The notes under the pieces: model-generated
Database searches by the model: none
The model's input: only the letters and a program-made list of their open reading frames with translations
What the model was told of the DNA's origin: nothing
Position numbers and translations under genes: made by a program
Shown here: one piece after another, positions 24,409 to 31,532 of the stretch
Layout of the letters: each line of letters starts with the position of its first letter
Position numbering within the stretch: the stretch's first letter is position 1
From: JACRLW01 sp046349595
Lineage (GTDB): Bacteria; Planctomycetota; UBA1135; UBA2386
Assembly (NCBI GenBank): GCA_046349595.1
Contig: JAXMCA010000002.1
Span: 1,922,001-1,986,000 of the forward strand
Length of the DNA: 64,000 nt
Direction: 5' to 3'

Positions 24409-25422
24409 TCAACGGCGGGTGCGTGGGTCGGGTGCGGTGTCGCGTCCGCGCAGCAGGGCGCCCGGATCGCGCTCGAGCAGATCGGCGAGCGCACGGAATG
24501 CGTCCGACGCGCGGCGCAGGGCGATCAGCGTCTCGCCGCCGTCGTCACCGAGCGCATCGGCGACGCGGCGAACGGACCGCGCCAGCGCGGGGAGATCGGC
24601 ATCGGCGATCGAGGACCTGAGCTGCGTGGCGAGTTCGTGGATGTCGTTCGATGCGCGCGACAGCACGCCGTCGTCCTTGCGCAGGTCGGCGACCAGGGCG
24701 CTGAGCTGCTCGCTGGCGTGGGTCGCCGCGTCGATCGTCGTCGAGGCTCGCTCGCCGAGCGCACCCCACTGCACCGAATCGATGGCCTCCCGCGTGTGGT
24801 CGAGCGTCTCGCGGATCGACTTCATGGTCGCGGCGAGATCGGCGCTCTCCAGTGAGCGATGCAGCTCGTCGGTGAGGCCGCGCAGCGACGTGATCAGCTC
24901 GGGCACCGAGACCAGCAGGTCCTCCAGCCCGGTCTCGAAGGTCTTCTGCGACGACGGCACCGAGTGCACCGTGTTCGGCTGCACGAGGAAGGGGTACTTC
25001 GGGATCGGATAGCGCGAGGTCTCGAAGAAGTCGGTCTGCACGAAGGCGACGCCGGTGACGAACGAGCGCTCGATGCGCGCCCGCAGCCCCTGCGGGATCA
25101 GTGCGCGATCGGTGTTCACCTCGCCCGGGTCACGCAGGCCGATCTGCTCGAGCTTGCGCACGTCGACCGCCGACTGGACCTCCAGGTGATGGCGGTCGGG
25201 CGCCACGCGGATGTCGCTGATGGTACCGATGGTCATGCCTCGGAACCGCACCGGCGATCCGATCTCGAGGCCGGTGACCGGCTCGTCGAAGTAGCTGTAG
25301 GCGGTGAAGGTCTGACGCTCGAGTCGACGTGCACCGAACCACACGGCGAGCGCCAGCACCGTGGCGAGGCACACCACCACGAACAGCCCGAGCTTCCAGT
25401 GATTGGCGGGGGAGACGGGCAT
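24409..25422 (-). CDS. mlaD: MlaD/MCE-domain lipid-binding protein
   Basis: The 337-residue product has an N-terminal membrane helix (WKLGLFVVVCLATVLALAVWFG) and an MCE domain at about 38-118 (AYSYFDEPVTGLEIGSPVRFRGMTIGTISDIRV). The C-terminal 180 residues are long helices (LLVSVPELITSLRGLTDELHRSLES) as in MCE proteins that form a tunnel across the periplasm. It binds phospholipid and links the inner-membrane ABC complex to the envelope. It is longer than E. coli MlaD, with an added helical tail. It lies between the ATPase gene (2-nt gap) and the lipoprotein gene (2-nt gap). Confidence 0.9.
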   Translation of the reverse strand: MPVSPANHWKLGLFVVVCLATVLALAVWFGARRLERQTFTAYSYFDEPVTGLEIGSPVRFRGMTIGTISDIRVAPDRHHLEVQSAVDVRKLEQIGLRDPGEVNTDRALIPQGLRARIERSFVTGVAFVQTDFFETSRYPIPKYPFLVQPNTVHSVPSSQKTFETGLEDLLVSVPELITSLRGLTDELHRSLESADLAATMKSIRETLDHTREAIDSVQWGALGERASTTIDAATHASEQLSALVADLRKDDGVLSRASNDIHELATQLRSSIADADLPALARSVRRVADALGDDGGETLIALRRASDAFRALADLLERDPGALLRGRDTAPDPRTRR

Positions 25423-25424
25423 GA

Positions 25425-26153
25425 TCAGACGGTGGACGGCACGCGGCGGAAGAAGGCCTGGACGCGAGGATCTTCGCTGCTGTCGCGCAACCTGCGCGGA
25501 TCACCGCTGGCGATGATGCCGTGCGCGTCGCGGTCGAGCACGATGCATCGCTGCGCGACGTCGAAGATGCTCTGCAGCTCGTGCGTGACGAAGACGATCG
25601 TGACTCCGAGGTCCTGGTTCAAGGTCAGGAGCAGACGATCCAGGCCGGACGAGGTCACCGGATCGAGTCCGGCCGACGGCTCGTCGAGGAACAGGAGCTT
25701 CGGCTCGAGCGCGAGCGCCCGTGCGATCCCGGCGCGCTTGCGCATGCCGCCGGACACCTCGGACGGGAGGTGGTTCTCGTAGCCGCCCAGTCCGACCAGC
25801 CGCAATCGGCCGAGCGCCACGGCCTCGACCGCGTCGCGCGGCAGATCGGTCCATCGGCGCAGGGGGAGGCTGACGTTCTCCAGCAGGGTCAGCGAGCCGA
25901 ACAGTGCCGCCGACTGGAACAGCACGCCGGCGCGGGGTGGGCGGTCGTCGCGGAGCAACGCCGGTTCGCCGTCGATCCGGACCGTGCCCGCGAGCGGCTC
26001 CTCCAGTCCGATGAGATGACGGAGGAGCGTCGACTTGCCGCAACCGCTGCCGCCGAGGATGGCGAAGCGTTCGCCGTCGCGGATCTCGAAGTCCATCCCC
26101 TGGAGGATCGGGACGTGTTCCCAGCCGACGCTCAGCGAGCGGACCTCGATCAT
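25425..26153 (-). CDS. mlaF: MlaF-type ABC transporter ATPase
   Basis: The 242-residue product is a complete ABC ATPase: Walker A GGSGCGKST, Q loop VLFQSAALFGSLTLLENV, signature VSGGMRKRAGIARAL (the SGGM variant typical of MlaF), Walker B LLFLDEPSAGLDP and switch His FVTHELQ. It powers phospholipid movement through the MlaE/MlaD complex on the cytoplasmic side. The ATG at 26153 overlaps the stop of the permease gene (ATGA), which fixes the start although the frame continues upstream. Known partners in the operon are the genes on both sides. Confidence 0.93.
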   Translation of the reverse strand: MIEVRSLSVGWEHVPILQGMDFEIRDGERFAILGGSGCGKSTLLRHLIGLEEPLAGTVRIDGEPALLRDDRPPRAGVLFQSAALFGSLTLLENVSLPLRRWTDLPRDAVEAVALGRLRLVGLGGYENHLPSEVSGGMRKRAGIARALALEPKLLFLDEPSAGLDPVTSSGLDRLLLTLNQDLGVTIVFVTHELQSIFDVAQRCIVLDRDAHGIIASGDPRRLRDSSEDPRVQAFFRRVPSTV

Positions 26154-27277
26154 GCGCGCAACGCGTTGAAGGTGGCCGACAGCACCGCGTCGGCCGCGAC
26201 CAGGTGGAAGATCGTGGTCACGACCGCGGAGGTGGTGGACGCTCCGACGCCGGACGCGCCGCCCCGCGCGGCGAGTCCGCGCTGGCACGCGATGAAGGAG
26301 ATCAGCATCGAGAACACGAAACTCTTCGAGCAGCCTTCGACGAGATCGAGCATGTGGACGGCGTGGTCGACACCGGTGAAGTAGCCGAGCGGCGTCAGAT
26401 CCAGCCGTGCGACGCCGATCAGCATGCCGGCGAAGATCGCGATCGCCATGCCGAGCACGGTCAGGAAGGGAGCCACCAGCGCCAGCGCCAGCATGCGTGG
26501 CATCACCAGGTGCCGGTGAGGGTCGAGGCCGAGCGTGCGCAGCGCGTCGATCTCCTCGGAGACGTTCATCGTCCCCAGCTCGGCGGCATAGGCGGCGCCG
26601 GACCGACCCGACGCGATGATCGCGGTGATCAACGGCGCGAGTTCGCGCGTGATCGACAGGCCGACGAGGTCGGAGAGGAACACGTTCGCCCCGAAGCGCT
26701 GGAGCTGTTCCGCGGCCTGCATCGCGACGATCAGACCGATCAGGAAGTTGATCAGCAGCACGATCGGGATGGCGTCCGCGCCGGCGCGCTCGATCAGGCG
26801 CGGCACGTCGTTCCAGTTCACCGAACGCGGGCGGCGGAGCGCCTGACCGAGCGACCACAGGAGGTTCCCGGTGTAGACCATCACCTCCCGTGCTCCGCGT
26901 GCGATCTCGATCGAGGTCGAACCGATCTCCTCGAGCACCGGGACCTCGTGGGGTGCGTCCTTCAAGCAGTCGAACTCGGACGGGCAGCGGTACAGGCCGA
27001 GCATGCGCGCCGTCTCGGGACGAGCGGACGTGAAATCGATCGCGTGACCGTCACGGATCGCGTCGGCGCGCAGCGAGAGCAGCCAGGCTGCGCCGGCGCC
27101 GTCGATCTTCTCCAGGCCGGACAGGTCGATCTCGCGGATGTCTCCCGCCTTCTCCAACTCGTGGCGGAGACGGGTGAAGGTCTCGGCACCGTCGGCGAGC
27201 AGCAGGCGTCCGCGCAGGCGGACGGCTCCATGGCTCGCGGCGTCGTCACCACGTTCGAGGGTGAGTGAGGTCGACAT
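26150..27277 (-). CDS. mlaE: MlaE-type ABC permease with N-terminal STAS domain
   Basis: The 375-residue product joins a STAS domain (about 1-100: REIDLSGLEKIDGAGAAWLLSL) to an MlaE permease (about 160-375: NFLIGLIVAMQAAEQLQRFGANVFLSDLVGLSITRELAPLITAIIASGRSGAA is split over the first helices). In E. coli the STAS protein MlaB is separate, so this is a MlaB-MlaE fusion. The complex moves phospholipids across the inner membrane. It is the first gene of the operon mlaE-mlaF-mlaD-lipoprotein; no mlaC is present. CATAAT 8 nt before the ATG suggests a leaderless transcript. Confidence 0.92.
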   Translation of the reverse strand: MSTSLTLERGDDAASHGAVRLRGRLLLADGAETFTRLRHELEKAGDIREIDLSGLEKIDGAGAAWLLSLRADAIRDGHAIDFTSARPETARMLGLYRCPSEFDCLKDAPHEVPVLEEIGSTSIEIARGAREVMVYTGNLLWSLGQALRRPRSVNWNDVPRLIERAGADAIPIVLLINFLIGLIVAMQAAEQLQRFGANVFLSDLVGLSITRELAPLITAIIASGRSGAAYAAELGTMNVSEEIDALRTLGLDPHRHLVMPRMLALALVAPFLTVLGMAIAIFAGMLIGVARLDLTPLGYFTGVDHAVHMLDLVEGCSKSFVFSMLISFIACQRGLAARGGASGVGASTTSAVVTTIFHLVAADAVLSATFNALRA

Positions 27278-27285
27278 GGCTGGGG

Positions 27286-27291
27286 ATTATG
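27286..27291 (-). promoter_or_regulatory. Putative -10 element CATAAT for the Mla operon
   Basis: CATAAT ends 8 nt before the ATG at 27277, with no Shine-Dalgarno between. It is the best -10 match in the 81-nt divergent gap. Confidence 0.5.
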
Positions 27292-27358
27292 ACGCTGCGG
27301 TCGCGCGGACCGGTACCGATCGCGACGCCGCGGGCGGCGGATACCATCGGGCGCAGCC

Positions 27359-28180
27359 ATGCCCAAGCGCGCGACCGGCTATCTGCACGGATTCACCAAG
27401 GACGAACAGGATCGCCTGATCCGACAGGCGAAACAGCTCGAGCCCTTCATCCACGACCAGCTCCCGTTCCGGCGCGCCGACCAGTTGATCGAGATCGGCT
27501 GCGGCGTGGGGGCCCAGACCTCGATCCTGCTGCGCTACTTCCCCGACCTGCACGTCACGGGAGTGGACCGCAGCAAGGAGAACCTCGAGCGCGCCGAGTC
27601 GTACCTCGCCACGCAACCCTGGGCGACGTCGCGCTACACGCTGCGTCACGGCGATGCCGAGTACCTCCCCTTCGAGGCTGCGACCTTCGACGCCGCCTTC
27701 GTCTGCTGGATCCTCGAGCACGTCGCCGAGCCGATGCGTGTCCTCTCGGAGGCACGTCGCGTGCTCCGGCCCGGCGCGCCGATCGTGTGCACGGAGGTGA
27801 TGAACGCGACCTTCTTCGTCGATCCGTACAGCCCGCACACGCTCGACTTCTGGCGCGCCTTCAACGACCACCAGCTCGCGATCGGCGGCGATCCCTTCGT
27901 CGGTGCGAAGCTCGGCAACCTGCTCCAGGCGGTCGGTTTCCGCGACGTGCAGACCACCGTGAAGACCTTCCATCTCGACAACCGCGCGCCGGGCGAGCGC
28001 GCCGAGATGCTCGCCTACTGGACCGAGCTGCTGCTCAGTGCTGCGCCGGGCCTGGAACAGGCCGGCAAGATCTCGGAGCGGACCGTCCGCGGCATGGAAG
28101 AGGAGCTGGTGCAGGTCGGGCGCGACCCGAACGCCGTGTTCTTCTACTCCTTCGTGCAGGCACGCGCGCGCGTGTGGTGA
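27359..28180 (+). CDS. Class I SAM-dependent methyltransferase
   Basis: The 273-residue product has the class I methyltransferase core: motif I LIEIGCGVGAQTSIL near residue 45, acidic motif VTGVDRSKENLERAE, DAEYLPFEAATFDAAFVCWILEHV (motif IV region) and the VLRPGAPIVCTEV strand. The N-terminal LHGFTKDEQDRLIRQAKQLEPFIHDQLPF is a helical cap seen in a subset acting on small molecules. The substrate cannot be read from sequence. ATG 27359 is the first start; TACCAT lies 11 nt upstream. It is divergent from the Mla operon and monocistronic. Confidence 0.88.
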   Translation: MPKRATGYLHGFTKDEQDRLIRQAKQLEPFIHDQLPFRRADQLIEIGCGVGAQTSILLRYFPDLHVTGVDRSKENLERAESYLATQPWATSRYTLRHGDAEYLPFEAATFDAAFVCWILEHVAEPMRVLSEARRVLRPGAPIVCTEVMNATFFVDPYSPHTLDFWRAFNDHQLAIGGDPFVGAKLGNLLQAVGFRDVQTTVKTFHLDNRAPGERAEMLAYWTELLLSAAPGLEQAGKISERTVRGMEEELVQVGRDPNAVFFYSFVQARARVW

Positions 28181-28190
28181 GCGCGTGCCC

Positions 28191-28415
28191 TCAGGCGTCG
28201 CACGGAGGGCGGTTCTCGCCGCAACGCCCGCAGTAGGGCATCGGGTCGGCCTTCGCGCCCTCGCCGCGCACGGCGAAGGTGGTCAGTTCGCGCTCGGTCT
28301 CGGCCGACGCGCATTGCGGGCAGGCGACCGCGGTGGCGGTGTCGGCCTCGCGGGACGAGACGAGCTCCTCGAACCGGTGGTCGCAGCTCGTGCAGTGATA
28401 GCGGTACAGCGGCAT
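28191..28415 (-). CDS. FmdB-type zinc ribbon protein
   Basis: The 74-residue product opens with the diagnostic MPLYRYHCTSCDHRFE, followed by CPQC and CGRCGE knuckles, giving three CxxC pairs. FmdB-family zinc ribbons are small putative regulatory or chaperone-like proteins, often of unknown role; the third CxxC pair extends the usual form. The frame stays open upstream through a repeat, so the start is set by the family N-terminus at 28415. TATGCT lies 9 nt before it. It is convergent with the methyltransferase gene, 10 nt away. Confidence 0.85.
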   Translation of the reverse strand: MPLYRYHCTSCDHRFEELVSSREADTATAVACPQCASAETERELTTFAVRGEGAKADPMPYCGRCGENRPPCDA

Positions 28416-28424
28416 CGCGGCGGG

Positions 28425-28430
28425 AGCATA
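28425..28430 (-). promoter_or_regulatory. Putative -10 element TATGCT (leaderless start 28415)
   Basis: TATGCT ends 9 nt before ATG 28415, and lies between the 137-nt repeat and the gene. The same hexamer precedes ATG 44196. Confidence 0.45.
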
Positions 28431-28452
28431 GCGCCCGCCGCGGCGCGTCGGG

Positions 28453-28589
28453 CCGTAGGCCTTCGAATCGCCGCGGCACGCGACGATTCGGAAGTCGAGG
28501 GCCCCAGCAGACAAGGAGGCCTCGGCCTCCTTGGTCGTCGCGAAGCGGCGACGCTGCAACCCGCGAGGGTAGCGGCCCGGGCCGCGATG
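28453..28589 (-). repeat. 137-nt structured intergenic repeat, copy A
   Basis: On the minus strand this element starts 2 nt after the subtilase stop. It aligns end to end with copy B at 63855-63991, which has exactly the same length: the first 23 positions match at 21 and the last 39 at 31. It contains three stem-loops: the palindrome GCGGCCCGGGCCGC, a 10-bp stem CAAGGAGGCC/GGCCTCCTTG, and a distal stem CGAATCGTCGCG/CGCGGCGATTCG with loop TGC. Read in one frame both copies end in a similar peptide (RIVACRGDSKAYG here), mainly with synonymous differences, but no start codon or gene context supports coding. Confidence 0.75.
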
Positions 28590-28591
28590 GA

Positions 28592-31333
28592 TCACTGACC
28601 GAAGGTCGCCTGCAGACCTGCGGTGGTGCAGAAGCCCAGCGCGTTGACCAGCGGGTCGGCGACGAAGCCCTGCTCGAACACGCTGCGGCCACGGATGCTG
28701 ATCGAGTTGGGGACCGGCACGTTGAAGGCGGCGATCCCCGAGGCGTTCGTGGCGCCTGCGATCGACAGGTCCATGCTGGTCAGGGCGTAGCAGCCGCGCG
28801 CGCCGACCGGCCCGAGCTCGATAGGCAGCGGCGAGCCGCCGAACGAGAGGTTCGACGCGCCGATGAAGAGGAGCACCGGTGTGCTGGCCGGTGAGTTGCT
28901 GATCTGCACGCCGAAGGACGAGCCGAGCGCCGGCACGGTCCGCGCCGTGAGCGTCGGGACGACTCCCGAGCCGTACCCCGTGACCAGTCCGAACACCGAC
29001 GCGATGCCGGGCTGGACCGTGCCGGTCGTCGCGGTCGGAGAAGGCGCGAACAGCGAATTCGCCCCGGCGAAGCCGAGCGTGGCGTCGAGCGGATAGCCCA
29101 GCGGCGAGGTGCCGGCTGAGGTCCCGAACACCTGCGCGTCGATCATCAGGCTCTGCGCCACTCCGCCCTGGAAGGGGTCGAACAGGCGGTCGAAGGGTCG
29201 GTCGAAGGGCAGGGTGACGTCGAGCTGCGAGGGACTCGCAGCCGGCGCGGCGAAGGGCGGGAGCACGAAGGTGCGGCGCGCGATCACCTGCGAGGTGCGC
29301 GGGCCGTAGTTCTGCGTGAAGTTGGGGACGATCGCCGGCGCACCCTGCTCGGTGAGCGACAGCGTCATCGACAGTTCGATCCAGCTCCGCGGCCAGCTCG
29401 CGGCGGCCTCGTCGCGTCGGAACGCGATCCCGTTCGCGGTGAACGCCGCGAACAGGTTCGGGGTCGTGATCCACTGCAGGGTGCGATGGGGCAAGCCGCC
29501 GAGGAGGAGGTCGCTGCTGCTGTTCGCGAACACCGACGAGAGCGAGAAGGGCTCGACGTCGCGCGTCACCCCTGCGGCGGAGCGGTGGCTCTCGCAGCCG
29601 ATGCCGTAGCTCGCGGTCAACGGTCGGAAGCATCGTGCTGCCGCGACGCCGAAGTCCTGCGCGATGCGCCCGATCTCGAAGGAGGTCGCACTGACCTCGA
29701 CCTGCAGAGTGCCGGTGACGTCGGGCTGCACCACGCAGAACTCCATCGTGTCGATGGTGCTGCGCGATGCGCCGAGCTCGCGGCCGTTCAAGGACACGCG
29801 CAGGTCGAGGTTCGCCCACTCCACGCGGGAGACGTCGCGTCGCGACCACGCGAGCGCGACGGCCCACACCTCACCTGCGTTCGCGGTGACGGTCGTCGTC
29901 CAGGTGGTGTGGAACAGGTCGACGGAGCCGTCGACGATCGTCCCGCGCAGGCGCCCCTGGGCGACGTCGCACAGGCGGTCGTCGCGCAGGTAGCCGAGGC
30001 CGACGCCGTCGGTGGCCGCGGCGTTCTGGCCGCGCGCGTCCTCGAGCGTGACGGCGATCGCTGCCCGCGTGGCATCGGCGGAGACGTTCGAGATCGAACG
30101 GAACAGCGCCGCGGCGCCGGCGACCTGGGGTGCGGCGTAGGACGTCCCGCTGCGCGTGACGTCGGTCGCCTCCGCGTTCGCCGACGGCAACGTGATCAGG
30201 TCACCGTTGGCGATGCAGCTCGGGTAGCGGCGCGGCGGGAGGACCTGCGAGATCAGCGGCCCGCGCGCGCTGAAGCCGGCGACCACGCGGTTGTCCTGCT
30301 GTGTGGCGCCGACCGTCAGGATGTTGGTCGCGCCCTGGTAGAAGGCCTGGACCGTCGGGCTGTTGCCTGCCATCGCGCTGATCAGGATGTCGGCGAGGTC
30401 GCTGCATGCATCCATCGCCGCCTGTTCGGGCGACAGCGGATCATTGGTCCCTTCGTACGAGGTCACCGCCACCTTGGTGCCGAAGGTCGCCGCATCGAGC
30501 GTGCAGTCCTGCCACGCCTGGACCATCGTGGCGAGCACGGTCAAACCGCCGCTGAGCAGGTCCACGAGCGAATAGCCGACCACGCGAGCTTCCGGTGCGT
30601 GGCCGTCGTCGCTGTTCGGGCCGGTGTTCCACTTCGCGCCGATGCAGACACCGGCGATGCGCGTGCCGTGGTCGATCGGATCGTCCGCGGACTGCGCGCC
30701 GACCTGTACGTTGGCGAGCATGCGCGAACCGCCGATCCCGCCACCGTTCTGGTTGCCGGGATTGCCCTGCAGGAAGAAGGTCTTGTGGGGCCTTCCGATG
30801 CCCGCCATGTCGGAGTCGAGACCGCTGTCGATCACGGCCACGGTCACGCCGGCGCCCTTGATCCCGCGCACGTTGACCGAATCCGAGTTGTGGTTGTTGA
30901 AGTTGGTGGAGGTCAGGATCGGAGCCGGCGCGACGTGCGCATCGCCGGGAGCACGCGTGGCGTTCTCCCAAACCGACTTCACCTGCGGCAGCGCGGACAG
31001 AGCATCGACGGCGTCCGCGGGCAGCTCGACGAGTACGCCGTCGATGATCCACCAGTTGCGGAGGATGCGTCCGTGGACGCGTTCGAGGGCATCCTCGAAT
31101 TCCCGACGGGCGAGACGCGCTCCCGATTCCACCTCGTTCGCGGCCTGCGCAGCCGCGGCCGGGTCGTGTGCACGGATCGCGGCGCGCAACGCATCGCGGT
31201 CGGGCAGCGTGTGGTCGAGCAGGACGATCCGCTGGACGACGTCCGACTTCGGCGATGTCTGGGCGGTCAGCGAGGATGGGGAAACGAACGGCAGCAGCGC
31301 CGCGACGAGCGCGGCGGCCTGGGCGGAATGCAT
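28592..31333 (-). CDS. Secreted S8 subtilisin-like serine protease with shared C-terminal module
   Basis: The 913-residue product has a signal peptide (MHSAQAAALVAALLPFVSPS), a propeptide-like region to about 120, and an S8 catalytic domain with the triad Asp169 (VAVIDSGLD), His222 (IDHGTRIAGV) and Ser398 (RSGTSYAAPQVAGA). A beta-rich region spans about 460-800. The last 110 residues (FGVQISNSPAS ... ISIRGRSVFEQGFVADP) align with the tails of the proteins at 3268-3867 and 19556-21181. It degrades proteins outside the cytoplasm. ATG 31333 has AGGAG about 10 nt upstream; the frame extends further but without a signal peptide. Repeat copy A follows the stop directly. Confidence 0.92.
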   Translation of the reverse strand: MHSAQAAALVAALLPFVSPSSLTAQTSPKSDVVQRIVLLDHTLPDRDALRAAIRAHDPAAAAQAANEVESGARLARREFEDALERVHGRILRNWWIIDGVLVELPADAVDALSALPQVKSVWENATRAPGDAHVAPAPILTSTNFNNHNSDSVNVRGIKGAGVTVAVIDSGLDSDMAGIGRPHKTFFLQGNPGNQNGGGIGGSRMLANVQVGAQSADDPIDHGTRIAGVCIGAKWNTGPNSDDGHAPEARVVGYSLVDLLSGGLTVLATMVQAWQDCTLDAATFGTKVAVTSYEGTNDPLSPEQAAMDACSDLADILISAMAGNSPTVQAFYQGATNILTVGATQQDNRVVAGFSARGPLISQVLPPRRYPSCIANGDLITLPSANAEATDVTRSGTSYAAPQVAGAAALFRSISNVSADATRAAIAVTLEDARGQNAAATDGVGLGYLRDDRLCDVAQGRLRGTIVDGSVDLFHTTWTTTVTANAGEVWAVALAWSRRDVSRVEWANLDLRVSLNGRELGASRSTIDTMEFCVVQPDVTGTLQVEVSATSFEIGRIAQDFGVAAARCFRPLTASYGIGCESHRSAAGVTRDVEPFSLSSVFANSSSDLLLGGLPHRTLQWITTPNLFAAFTANGIAFRRDEAAASWPRSWIELSMTLSLTEQGAPAIVPNFTQNYGPRTSQVIARRTFVLPPFAAPAASPSQLDVTLPFDRPFDRLFDPFQGGVAQSLMIDAQVFGTSAGTSPLGYPLDATLGFAGANSLFAPSPTATTGTVQPGIASVFGLVTGYGSGVVPTLTARTVPALGSSFGVQISNSPASTPVLLFIGASNLSFGGSPLPIELGPVGARGCYALTSMDLSIAGATNASGIAAFNVPVPNSISIRGRSVFEQGFVADPLVNALGFCTTAGLQATFGQ

Positions 31334-31398
31334 CGAGATCGGGCTCCTGGTCCGGCCCGGGAGGGACACGCGTGATCGGTCGAGAGGCGGAGTGGCGC

Positions 31399-31404
31399 AG
31401 GATA
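31399..31404 (-). promoter_or_regulatory. Putative -10 element TATCCT for the subtilase gene
   Basis: TATCCT lies 65 nt before ATG 31333, with GAAACC roughly 18 nt further upstream. This gene also has a Shine-Dalgarno, so an ordinary leader of about 58 nt is expected. Confidence 0.3.
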
Positions 31405-31532
31405 GCACGGCCGACCGACGCGGTTTCAGGGCAACCGCCGGCCCGCGCCCTCGTGCCTGCGATCGGGCCTTGTCGTCGGACCTACCGCCGCTCGAGTGCT
31501 GTCGGCGTCGGGCTGCCGCCGGCAGGGTGGCG

